From positions 1 to 64,000 of the forward strand of contig CAMYMC010000001.1 of NCBI GenBank assembly GCA_947259365.1: a stretch of DNA of 64,000 bases, written 5' to 3'. Under the pieces are notes generated by a model. It was not told the origin of the DNA. It did no database searches and saw only the letters and a list, made by a program, of their open reading frames with translations. Each line of letters begins with the position of its first letter. Positions within the stretch are counted from its first letter, which is position 1. Of the stretch, positions 47,785 through 55,515 are shown in pieces. Origin of the DNA: an uncultured Acidimicrobiaceae bacterium (GTDB lineage: Bacteria; Actinomycetota; Acidimicrobiia; Spongiisociales; UBA5794). The position numbers were made by a program, and so were the translations under genes.

Positions 47785-48600
47785 ATGACCTCCCACCGAC
47801 GAGAGCAGCCGACCCCGTCCGGGCGCGACCTCGTGCTGTGGGGCGTCGGCGAGATGGGAGGCGTGTTCGGCCGAGCCTTCCTCCGCGCCGGTCACACGGT
47901 GCATCCCGTCCGCCGCGGTGACGACCCGACAGTGGTGGCCGCAGCGATTCCGGACCCGGCCCTCGTCGCCGTCACCGTCGGCGAAGCCGACCTCGCCGCC
48001 GTGCTCGACACGATGCCCGTCGACTGGCGGAACCGCGTCCTCCTCATCCAGAACGAGCTCCTCCCCCACGTCTGGCGCGCTCACGAGATCGAGGATCCGA
48101 CCGTGGCGGTCGTCTGGTTCGAGAAGAAGCCGGGACGTGACGTGAAGGTGATCCTTCCCACCCCCGTGGGCGGACCGGGCGCCGGGACCGTCGTGTCCGC
48201 GCTCGGGACCATCGACGTGCCGGCTCGCCAGGTGAGCGGACCGGACGCACTCGAGGACGAGCTCGTCCGCAAGAACGTGTACATCCTCACCGCCAACATC
48301 GCGGGGCTGGAGACCCGGGGCTCCGTCGGCGCGCTGTGGTCGGACCACCGTGATCTCGCGACCGCAGTCGCATCCGAGGTGCTGGCCATCCAGGAGCACC
48401 TCGTCGGGCACCCCCTCGATCCTTCACCAGTCATCTCCGGGATGGTCGAGGCCTTCGAGGGAGATCCCGACCACGGCGCGACGGGTCGCAGCGCTCCGGC
48501 CCGCCTCGCCCGGGCCCTCCGTCACGCGGCCGACGCCGGTCTCGACGTGCCGCTGCTGCGCGACCTCGCCGGCCGCCACATCGAGGCTCAGCCGGCCTGA
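47785..48600 (+). CDS. Rossmann-fold reductase resembling ketopantoate reductase
   Basis: 271 residues. The nucleotide-binding loop is VLWGVGEMGGVFGRAFLRAG near the N-terminus. A Lys-Asn pair in LVRKNVYILTANIAGL matches the catalytic-Lys region of PanE-type reductases, but overall similarity is weak and I would not assign PanE. The protein is probably an NAD(P)-dependent oxidoreductase of unknown substrate. Its 3' end overlaps the ROK kinase gene by 13 nt, tail to tail. Confidence 0.65.
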   Translation: MTSHRREQPTPSGRDLVLWGVGEMGGVFGRAFLRAGHTVHPVRRGDDPTVVAAAIPDPALVAVTVGEADLAAVLDTMPVDWRNRVLLIQNELLPHVWRAHEIEDPTVAVVWFEKKPGRDVKVILPTPVGGPGAGTVVSALGTIDVPARQVSGPDALEDELVRKNVYILTANIAGLETRGSVGALWSDHRDLATAVASEVLAIQEHLVGHPLDPSPVISGMVEAFEGDPDHGATGRSAPARLARALRHAADAGLDVPLLRDLAGRHIEAQPA

Positions 48601-49514
48601 GCCTCCCCCGGCCCCCAGAGCCAGGCGGCACCCCGCACCCCCGAAGCATCGCCGTGGCGGGCAGGGACGAGCCTGGTGGCGACGTCGTCGGAGAAGACGT
48701 ACCGGTTCCAGAGCTCCGGCACCGTGCGATAGAGCGCGTCGATGCGCGACACCCCCCCACCGAGCACGATGACCGCCGGATCGAGGATGTTCATGACCGT
48801 TGCCAGCGATCGCGCCATGCGGTCTGCGTACGCCTCGAGTGCCGCCGAAGCCGCCGCATTGCCTCCGGCCCGCTCCGCGATCTCGGCGGCGCTGTACCTC
48901 ACACCGGTGCGGGCGAGATACTCACGCTCGAGCGCCGGGCCGGAGAGAAACGTCTCGATGCACCCGGTCCGCCCGCAATAGCACCCGTGCCCCGGCATCT
49001 CATCGGCTCTGGGCCACGGCAAGGGGTTGTGCCCCCATTCTCCCGCGATCGCGTTCGGCCCGCTCACGAGCGAGCCGCCGACGACGACCCCGCCGCCGAC
49101 TCCGGTGCCGACGATGACGCCGAACACGGGGTCCTCACCCGCGGCCGCGCCGTCGACCGCCTCCGACAGCGCCATGCAGTCGGCATCGTTGGCGATTCGC
49201 ACCGGGCGTCCCAGCGCGGCGGCGACGTCTTCGGCCACCGGCCTTCCGTTGAGCGCCACCGAGTTCGAGTTCTTCAGCAGCCCGCTGGCCGGATCGATGG
49301 CGCCCGGCGTGCCCAGACCGACGGTGGCCTCTCCCTGTGCCTCCCCCTCCAGGGCCCTCACGACGTCGACGATGACGGCGATCGTGCCCTCGTAGTCCCC
49401 GCGCGGGGTCGGTGTTCTCATCCTGGCGACCTCGGCACCCTCCGATCCGAGCGCCAGACCTTCGACCTTCGTGCCACCGACGTCGAGACCGATCCGCACG
49501 TGCTCGCCCTCCAT
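48588..49514 (-). CDS. ROK-family sugar kinase (fructokinase/Mak-like)
   Basis: 308 residues. The ATP site is IGLDVGGTKVEGLALG, the sugar site GEWGHNPLPW, and the zinc motif is HGCYCGRTGCIETFLSGP, all nearly identical to E. coli Mak fructokinase blocks. ROK kinases phosphorylate hexoses at C6; fructose is the best guess, glucose or N-acetylglucosamine possible. Phosphorylated product would feed PfkA at 19919-20884. Divergent from the secreted protein gene. Confidence 0.88.
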   Translation of the reverse strand: MEGEHVRIGLDVGGTKVEGLALGSEGAEVARMRTPTPRGDYEGTIAVIVDVVRALEGEAQGEATVGLGTPGAIDPASGLLKNSNSVALNGRPVAEDVAAALGRPVRIANDADCMALSEAVDGAAAGEDPVFGVIVGTGVGGGVVVGGSLVSGPNAIAGEWGHNPLPWPRADEMPGHGCYCGRTGCIETFLSGPALEREYLARTGVRYSAAEIAERAGGNAAASAALEAYADRMARSLATVMNILDPAVIVLGGGVSRIDALYRTVPELWNRYVFSDDVATRLVPARHGDASGVRGAAWLWGPGEAQAG

Positions 49515-49590
49515 CGGCGTAGCCCTTCAGCGTTGTCACGGCATCGTAGGGATCGCATCCCATCGTCATCCCGTCGACGCCTTTTCCGGC

Positions 49591-49627
49591 CCGACACGCG
49601 AGCTTTTCGCGCACTAAGGTCGCGAAA
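49591..49627 (+). promoter_or_regulatory. Candidate promoter and operator upstream of the secreted protein gene
   Basis: CCGACA (49591-49596), 18 nt, then TAAGGT (49615-49620). A 7-bp inverted repeat TTTCGCG-N9-CGCGAAA (49605-49611, 49621-49627) brackets the -10, the position of a repressor operator. Confidence 0.4.
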
Positions 49628-49694
49628 TCTCTCAACGCCGGTTCGGCGAGGTCCGATGCAGAAGGTGCGTTCTGATCGCAGAGGTCACCCACTC

Positions 49695-51188
49695 ATGAAG
49701 CGCAGCCTGGTCACGATCGTCGCGCTCGCAGCCTTCGCCGCGGGGCCCGCCCCGGCAAGCGGTGGTGGCGGACTCGCCGCGCTGCAGGCGCCCGAGGAGG
49801 AGCCGGTCGCCGTCGCCGCCCGCCAACTGACCCTCGGCCAGGTGTTCTCATCGCCGATCTACGAGATCGGAGCGTCGGGTCTCGTCGTCGAGCCTTCACC
49901 CGTCGTCGGCGGCATCTCCGAGGTCCGTCTCTCGTTCGCCTATCACAACGTCGGTCCGCTGCCGGTCGTCAACTGGACCCCCGGTGTCGAGACGCCCGGG
50001 TTCCCGGCGCTCGTGTTGCGAGACGGCAACGGTGAGACCCACGACATCGACCTCGGGCATCCCGGCAGGGCGGCGGTGGTGGGTTCGACGGTCGACGAGA
50101 TCCTCCCCGGCTCGGCCGTGCGCTGGACTCTCGGCTTCCAGGTCCCGACCGCGGCGGCGACGGGCATGAGCCTCGTCGCGCTCGAAGGGGGCACCCCCGT
50201 CGCCGAGTGGGCGCTCACCGACACCACCGCCCGCATCACGTTCTCGGCACCCGATCTGCCTGTGGTGGCGCTCGACCAGCCGCTCGATTGGCTTCCCGGA
50301 CTCGAGGTGACCCCGCGGGCCACCGGCTCGCTCGTGTGCGGCGACCCGGCCATCGAGAGCGTCGCCCATGTCTTCGCCGTGACCTTCGACGTCCGCAACA
50401 CCACCTCGGGCGAGGTGCGGTGGCCCGGCTACGTCTACCGCGACGCGGCGCCGAGCGCGCAGTGGGCGGACGGAAGCGGCGCCACGATGAGCCTCGAGAC
50501 GTACTGGGGCGACCGCGAGACGCTGCCGCGGGTGTCCGGCCATGCGGTGCTCATGCCGGCGTTGACTGCGGCGACGCGTGCGCTCGTCTTCGCAGCTCCT
50601 CGCGACGGCCGGTTCACCGACGTGCGCAGGACGCCGTCCGGGATCCGGCTCCCCACCGCCGGCGGCGACGTGTGGCTCGATCTGTCGGGCGTGTCACCGA
50701 GCATCGGGATCGACCCGGCGATGTGCGATCTCGGCGGTGTCGGTGCTCCCATCCCGTTCGCCTTCGGTCCCGGATCCAAGTACCAGGTCGGCGGCGAGTC
50801 GTTCATCACCAGCCGCGCCGAGCGCGACGACGCCGCCCGCAGCCTCATCACCGCGGCGCTCGCCGCAGCAACGCGACACTTCGACGCGAACTCGCAGTCC
50901 GTCGCCGGCCTCGACGAGGAGGCGTTCGACGCGGTCGCTCCCTCGATCGCCATGGTCGAGATCAGAGCGGGTGTCGATCAGCCCTCCGGGGCGGTGGGCG
51001 AGGTGTACTTCGACATCGACCCGCAGCGGCGGCGGTTCGTCGTCCTGGCGACGCGAAGCGCCTCGGGGACGTGGTTCTGCTCTGCAGGAGACCTCTTCGC
51101 GGTGCCGCTCCTCACCACCGGAGGCACGCTCACGGAGGCCGGCCTCGGCTGTTACCCGGAGGCGTTCACCCGCACGACGGACTCCTGA
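49695..51188 (+). CDS. Secreted protein of unknown function
   Basis: 497 residues from ATG 49695 (ATG 49656 also possible). A signal peptide [17 protein letters not shown] ends near ASG. The first half contains beta-rich segments ([35 protein letters not shown]) resembling extracellular Ig-like modules. The last 130 residues ([19 protein letters not shown] ... [18 protein letters not shown]) resemble the globular part of type IV-pilin-like proteins, but without the pilin N-terminal helix. No catalytic motif was found. The gene overlaps the HNH gene by 37 nt, tail to tail. Confidence 0.7.
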   Translation: MKRSLVTIVALAAFAAGPAPASGGGGLAALQAPEEEPVAVAARQLTLGQVFSSPIYEIGASGLVVEPSPVVGGISEVRLSFAYHNVGPLPVVNWTPGVETPGFPALVLRDGNGETHDIDLGHPGRAAVVGSTVDEILPGSAVRWTLGFQVPTAAATGMSLVALEGGTPVAEWALTDTTARITFSAPDLPVVALDQPLDWLPGLEVTPRATGSLVCGDPAIESVAHVFAVTFDVRNTTSGEVRWPGYVYRDAAPSAQWADGSGATMSLETYWGDRETLPRVSGHAVLMPALTAATRALVFAAPRDGRFTDVRRTPSGIRLPTAGGDVWLDLSGVSPSIGIDPAMCDLGGVGAPIPFAFGPGSKYQVGGESFITSRAERDDAARSLITAALAAATRHFDANSQSVAGLDEEAFDAVAPSIAMVEIRAGVDQPSGAVGEVYFDIDPQRRRFVVLATRSASGTWFCSAGDLFAVPLLTTGGTLTEAGLGCYPEAFTRTTDS

Positions 51189-51688
51189 CCGCTGCCTCGC
51201 ACGAGGTAGGGCTCCCACGAGGGATCGGGCCTCGACCCTACGGCAACGAAGAGCCAGCCATGCTCGCGAGGCGCTCTCGGCCGTCGCCTCAGGTGGATCC
51301 CGGCCTGGTTCGGAGTGCGTCCGCCCTTCTTCGAGTTGCAGCGGCGACAGCTCGCAACGACGTTCTCCCACGTGTGGAGCCCACCCTGGGACTTGGGGAT
51401 GACGTGATCGAGGTTCTCCGCCGACCGCCCGCAGTACTGGCACGTGTTGGCATCCCGCAAGAACACCGCTCTCCGGTTGAGCGGGACCCGTCTCGCGTAC
51501 GGCACCTTCACGAACCGGCGCAGGCGGATGACCGACGGGGACGGCATCTCGATGTGGGCGCTGTGCCAGACCATGCCGTTGGTCTCGACGACGTCCGCCC
51601 GCTCGTTGAGGACGAGCACGAGCGCCCGCCGCACCGGGACGACCGAGAGCGGCTCGTACGTCGCATTGAGGACCAACGCTCGCGCCAT
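51152..51688 (-). CDS. HNH endonuclease-domain protein
   Basis: 178 residues from ATG 51688. The HNH core is [20 protein letters not shown], flanked by zinc pairs CQYC and CRRC. The N-terminal block [20 protein letters not shown] is typical of a widespread actinobacterial HNH family. Such proteins bind and may cut DNA; the cellular role is not established. A -10 TACCCT lies 8 nt before the ATG. No mobile element features surround it. Confidence 0.88.
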   Translation of the reverse strand: MARALVLNATYEPLSVVPVRRALVLVLNERADVVETNGMVWHSAHIEMPSPSVIRLRRFVKVPYARRVPLNRRAVFLRDANTCQYCGRSAENLDHVIPKSQGGLHTWENVVASCRRCNSKKGGRTPNQAGIHLRRRPRAPREHGWLFVAVGSRPDPSWEPYLVRGSGQESVVRVNASG

Positions 51689-51696
51689 GTCGGCGC

Positions 51697-51702
51697 AGGG
51701 TA
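51697..51702 (-). promoter_or_regulatory. -10 element of the HNH gene
   Basis: TACCCT on the minus strand, 8 nt before ATG 51688; leaderless arrangement. Confidence 0.4.
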
Positions 51703-51754
51703 CCAGTGACTCGCTACGGGCCGGTCCGATCCCGGACAACGTTGACCACCCATA

Positions 51755-52339
51755 GTGCCAATGCGAGACTATCCGTGGTACCGATCGTCGGAGACCGCCG
51801 TGCGCGTGGTGGGATACGTCCGGGATGCCCCCGGACCGACCGAGACAGAGCCGGCGTTTGCGCAGTCCGAGCGCATACGCAAGTGGGTGCACGAGACGGG
51901 CCACCAGCTCGTGGCCCTCTGTCAGGACGTCCGGACACCCGGCCACAGCCTGGGTCGGGACGGCTTCAGAGCGTTACTGGGGATCGTGTCCTCGGGCGAG
52001 GCCGACGCCGTCGTCGTGCCCGATCTCACTGCGTTGTCCCCCGACAAGGTCACACAGGAGATCATGCTGTGGGATCTGCGCACTCGGGGCGCGCTCGTCT
52101 TGTCGACCAACGATGACGACCAGCCGGTGCTCACCAACCCACCGGCGGAGCAGATCCGGCTCGTCGTCAGGGACGTCCTCGCCAAAGTGGCCATCCACAT
52201 GGCCTCGATGGCGCCCGGGACCCGGTCCGGGCCTGCGCCCGAGGACACCGGCGACGAGGCCGACGACGACTCGGACGTGATCATCGAGCTCATCTCCCCC
52301 GGTGACCCGCCGGGGCGGCGGATCAGTCCGGCGAAGTGA
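51755..52339 (+). CDS. Degenerate serine-recombinase-like protein
   Basis: 194 residues from GTG 51755 (ATG 51761 also possible). The central region resembles the resolvase catalytic domain: [11 protein letters not shown] in place of a Y-x-R-x-S start, then [20 protein letters not shown] and [18 protein letters not shown]. The catalytic Ser is missing (Asp-Ala-Pro in its place), and there is no DNA-binding helix-turn-helix or zinc ribbon. An acidic C-terminal tail follows ([18 protein letters not shown]). It may be a regulatory or structural relic of the fold. It overlaps the next gene by 17 nt, tail to tail. Confidence 0.6.
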   Translation: MPMRDYPWYRSSETAVRVVGYVRDAPGPTETEPAFAQSERIRKWVHETGHQLVALCQDVRTPGHSLGRDGFRALLGIVSSGEADAVVVPDLTALSPDKVTQEIMLWDLRTRGALVLSTNDDDQPVLTNPPAEQIRLVVRDVLAKVAIHMASMAPGTRSGPAPEDTGDEADDDSDVIIELISPGDPPGRRISPAK

Positions 52340-52991
52340 ACGCCTTCCACGCGGCCCTCGCCACCCCGTAGGGCCGTCCCCCCTCGGAGACCGCGGACCC
52401 GGCGCGCCGGACCCGGTCGACGAGCTCGACGACGACGGTGAGGACGACGCTGCCGTCGACGACGGTCTCTTGGACCCCGACCAGGCGTGCCGCTGCGCCC
52501 GCCGTGAGCTCGGCTACGGCGGCGACGACGGCCTCGTCGACGCCGCCGGGTGCGGTCTGGGCCCGGGCGACGGCGGTGCGCCCGTCCGTGGCTGCCACCC
52601 GCACCGTGACACCGTCGCGGCCCTCCTCGACGCCCACGCTGTCGAGTGCGGTCGCGGCAGGCTGATCCGGGTGCGGCACCGCGGCCGGCTCAGGAGGGCG
52701 TGCCTCGAGCTCGACCTCCGCGACCGATGGCAGAGCGACGACGGAGCCTCCGGGTGGGGCCGGCGCGCCCGGCGGCGGAGGCGGCTCGGCGGGCTCCACC
52801 CGCGGGCCGGTGAGTTGGGAACGCATGCCGTGAGCAGCGAGCACCCGCTGGACCTCTCGGCTCACGGTCTCGGCATCGGCGTCGACTGCCAGCCTGACCC
52901 GGACCCCGGCAGGCGTCTCACCGTCCCCGTCGAGCTCGGCGCCTTCGATCCCCGGTATCGCCATCAATTCGTCGCGCAGCGTCCCGGCCAT
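52323..52991 (-). CDS. Conserved hypothetical protein, two small alpha-beta domains
   Basis: 222 residues from ATG 52991, which overlaps the stop of the upstream gene (TGATG). An N-terminal domain (MAGTLRDELMAIPGIEGAEL) and a C-terminal domain (DGVTVRVAATDGRTAVARAQ, then VDGSVVLTVVVEL) are joined by a Pro/Ala linker. The C-terminal domain superficially resembles the regulatory domain of 2-isopropylmalate synthase. Function unknown. The 84-residue gene just upstream is probably its operon partner. Confidence 0.65.
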   Translation of the reverse strand: MAGTLRDELMAIPGIEGAELDGDGETPAGVRVRLAVDADAETVSREVQRVLAAHGMRSQLTGPRVEPAEPPPPPGAPAPPGGSVVALPSVAEVELEARPPEPAAVPHPDQPAATALDSVGVEEGRDGVTVRVAATDGRTAVARAQTAPGGVDEAVVAAVAELTAGAAARLVGVQETVVDGSVVLTVVVELVDRVRRAGSAVSEGGRPYGVARAAWKAFTSPD

Positions 52992-53245
52992 CAACCTCCC
53001 CTTGCACCCCGTGAGGCTCGCAGCCGCTTACGCCACCGAAGATACGCGATGACGTCGTCGGGAGCAACGGGCGTGTCCGGGCGGCCGTACGCCGTGACGA
53101 TCCTCCATTCCGTGTAGGCCGGGTCCGGGCGGGGCACGCCGGAGCGCCACCAGCCCCGTCGCGAGACCGCGGCGGCGGCCCGCACCGCCTCGGGCCACAG
53201 CACCGGCCGGGCGACAACTGCCAGCAACGCACGGCGCCCGATCAT
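52991..53245 (-). CDS. Small conserved hypothetical protein
   Basis: 84 residues from ATG 53245, Trp- and Arg-rich: VLWPEAVRAAAAVSRRGWW, then YTEWRIVTAYG and VIAYLRWRKRL. The pattern of a WR-x2-TAYG core and a terminal W-R segment resembles a short actinobacterial protein family of unknown role. A -10 TACGAT lies 8 nt before the ATG. Co-transcribed with the 222-residue gene downstream. Confidence 0.7.
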   Translation of the reverse strand: MIGRRALLAVVARPVLWPEAVRAAAAVSRRGWWRSGVPRPDPAYTEWRIVTAYGRPDTPVAPDDVIAYLRWRKRLRASRGARGG

Positions 53246-53253
53246 CGCCACCG

Positions 53254-53259
53254 ATCGTA
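53254..53259 (-). promoter_or_regulatory. -10 element of the 84-residue protein gene
   Basis: TACGAT on the minus strand, 8 nt before ATG 53245; leaderless arrangement. Confidence 0.4.
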
Positions 53260-53359
53260 CCCGTCTGTCTCGACGTCGTTGGAGCACCCTGGGAACGTGG
53301 CTCCGATCGCCCACTAGTCTGCAGCCGTCGCCGTCGAAGACCGAGGGAAGGAGCGCGGC

Positions 53360-54331
53360 TTGGCTGTGAATGCCGAGGACCTCCAGTGGTTCTCCAAACG
53401 CTTCGATGCGATCACCGACAACATCGAGCGAGTCATCCAGGGCAAGCGGGACGCGATCGAGCTCATGACGATCTGTCTCCTCTCCTCGGGCCACGCCCTC
53501 GTCGAGGACGTGCCCGGCGTTGGTAAGACGCTCCTCGCCAAGTCGCTCGCCCGCTCCATCGACTGCTCCTTCCAACGGGTCCAGTTCACCCCCGATCTCC
53601 TCCCCTCCGACGTGACCGGCGTCTCGGTGTGGGATCGCGACGCCTCGTCCTTCGTCTTTCGACCGGGCCCGATCTTCGCCAACGTCGTCCTCGGTGACGA
53701 GATCAACCGGGCCAGCCCCAAGACTCAGGCCGCCCTCCTCGAAGCGATGGAGGAGGGCCAGGTGACGGTCGATGCGGTGACGCGCCCGCTCGGTCCACCG
53801 TTCATCGTCATCGCCACCCAGAACCCCATCGAGCACGAGGGCACCTACCCCCTCCCCGAAGCCCAGCTCGACCGCTTCATGATGCGGCTTGCCGTCGGGT
53901 ACCCATCCCGGGACAAGGAGCTCGAGATGCTCGACACCCACGGGATCCAGTCGACGTTCACCGATCTCGAGCCGGTCGTCCACGCGGACGACATCATCCA
54001 GATGACGGATATCGCCCGCCGGATCCACGTCGCCGACGTCATCAAGACCTACCTCGTCGAGCTCGCCGACGCCACGCGCAACGACCCCGACCTCCTTCTC
54101 GGAGCCTCGCCGCGAGCGACCCTGTACCTCCAGCGCGCCTCCCGCACCCACGCTGCCGTTCACGGTCGCGACTACGTCGCGCCCGACGACGTCAAGGCAC
54201 TGCTGACGCCCGTCCTCAACCATCGCCTCATCCTGCGGCCGGAGGCCCAGATGCGGGGGGTGACGGTGGACGCCGTCATCGAAGGCGTCGGCCAGGGAGT
54301 GCCGGTGCCGGGGACGAGGACGAACGGCTGA
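53360..54331 (+). CDS. MoxR-family AAA+ ATPase
   Basis: 323 residues from TTG 53360, with AAGGAG 6 nt upstream (GTG 53366 is less well placed). Walker A is EDVPGVGKTLLAKSLA, Walker B VVLGDEINRASPKTQAALLE, the sensor ATQNPIEHEGTYPLPEAQLD, and the arginine finger region follows in LDRFMMRL. MoxR ATPases act as chaperones for metal or complex assembly, usually paired with DUF58 and von Willebrand factor proteins. Its stop overlaps the DUF58 start by 1 nt (TGATG). Confidence 0.95.
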   Translation: MAVNAEDLQWFSKRFDAITDNIERVIQGKRDAIELMTICLLSSGHALVEDVPGVGKTLLAKSLARSIDCSFQRVQFTPDLLPSDVTGVSVWDRDASSFVFRPGPIFANVVLGDEINRASPKTQAALLEAMEEGQVTVDAVTRPLGPPFIVIATQNPIEHEGTYPLPEAQLDRFMMRLAVGYPSRDKELEMLDTHGIQSTFTDLEPVVHADDIIQMTDIARRIHVADVIKTYLVELADATRNDPDLLLGASPRATLYLQRASRTHAAVHGRDYVAPDDVKALLTPVLNHRLILRPEAQMRGVTVDAVIEGVGQGVPVPGTRTNG

Positions 54332-55515
54332 TGCCGACGATCAGGGGCTGGGCGGCCCTCGGCGCCTCGCTCGCCCTGGTCCTGCTCTGGGTCGGCTTCG
54401 GCGAGCAGCTCCTCCTCGGCGTCGCCGCCTTCCTCCTCATCTCCGCCGGCCTCGGCATCCTGTACGTCAGGCGGATCGCCCCCCGGGTCGGCCTCGGGCG
54501 GGCCATCGCCCCGACCCAGGTCCACGACGGCGAGCGGGCGATCGTCGAACTGACGCTCGTGGCGGGTCGGCGGATCCACGCCGCGTTCGTCGAGGACGTC
54601 GTCCAGGGCCTCGGGTCCGCCCGGTTCGCCACCGACCGGGTCGAGGCCCACGACCCGATGGTCGCCCGCTACGAGGTGCTGTGCCGCCCCCGCGGGGTGT
54701 ATCAGGTGGGACCGGCCGAGGTCAAGGTTCGGGACCCGCTGGCACTCGCCGAGTCGGGCGGGACCACCGGCAAGATCGACCGGCTCGTCGTGTTCCCGAG
54801 CGTCGAGGATCTCGATGGGCTCCCCGTCGTGCGCGGCCAGGACCCCAACGTCAACACATCGAAGGCCAACTTCTCCCAGACCGGGGGCGAGGACTTCTTC
54901 ACGCTGCGGGAGTATCAGCTCGGCGATGACCTCAGACGGGTCCACTGGCCGTCGTCGGCCAAGCGCGACGAGCTCATGATCCGGCAACTCGAGATGCCGT
55001 GGCAGTCGCGGGCGCTCGTGCTCCTCGACCCCAGGCGGGCGTCGTACCCGACCGCGGAGTCGTTCGAGCATGCGGTGCGCGCCACCGCATCCGCCATCCG
55101 CCACCTCTACCGCAGCGGCTTCAGCCCGACGCTGTGGACCGGCCTCAGCGAGGGCACGACGGTGGGCACCGCCGACTCGTATGCAATGGCCATGGAAGAG
55201 CTGGCCACGGTCGACACGAGCACCGACATCGACTTGCGCACGTTCGTCTCCCGGATGCGAAGCAGCGGCATGTCCGGTGGCGCGCTCATCATGGCGACGG
55301 GCGACCCCGATGACGACGACCTCGCCGTGTACCGGGTGTTGTCGCGGGACTATGTCAAGACGGTTGTCATGGCCGTTGCACAGCCCGACAACGAGGCCAT
55401 ACTTCAATTCCAGAGAGCCGGCGCGCTGACGGTGATCACGAGACCACCGTCGAAGTGGGCGCCGGCGTGGAGAGAGGCGATGGAGCAGGCATGGTCTACC
55501 GCTACAGCTGGCTAG
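54331..55515 (+). CDS. DUF58 membrane protein
   Basis: 394 residues. Two hydrophobic helices at the N-terminus (about 5-40) are followed by a cytoplasmic or extracytoplasmic beta domain and the DUF58 signature REYQLGDDLRRVHWPSSAK. The last third resembles a von Willebrand A fold. It is the fixed partner of MoxR ATPases. Overlaps the transglutaminase gene by 25 nt, and MoxR by 1 nt. Confidence 0.92.
   Translation: MPTIRGWAALGASLALVLLWVGFGEQLLLGVAAFLLISAGLGILYVRRIAPRVGLGRAIAPTQVHDGERAIVELTLVAGRRIHAAFVEDVVQGLGSARFATDRVEAHDPMVARYEVLCRPRGVYQVGPAEVKVRDPLALAESGGTTGKIDRLVVFPSVEDLDGLPVVRGQDPNVNTSKANFSQTGGEDFFTLREYQLGDDLRRVHWPSSAKRDELMIRQLEMPWQSRALVLLDPRRASYPTAESFEHAVRATASAIRHLYRSGFSPTLWTGLSEGTTVGTADSYAMAMEELATVDTSTDIDLRTFVSRMRSSGMSGGALIMATGDPDDDDLAVYRVLSRDYVKTVVMAVAQPDNEAILQFQRAGALTVITRPPSKWAPAWREAMEQAWSTATAG

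Noticed and set aside
51152-52339. HNH nuclease plus resolvase-like gene as a mobile element
   Set aside because: No inverted repeats, target duplication, integrase or cargo; the resolvase-like protein lacks the catalytic Ser, and both genes have normal composition.
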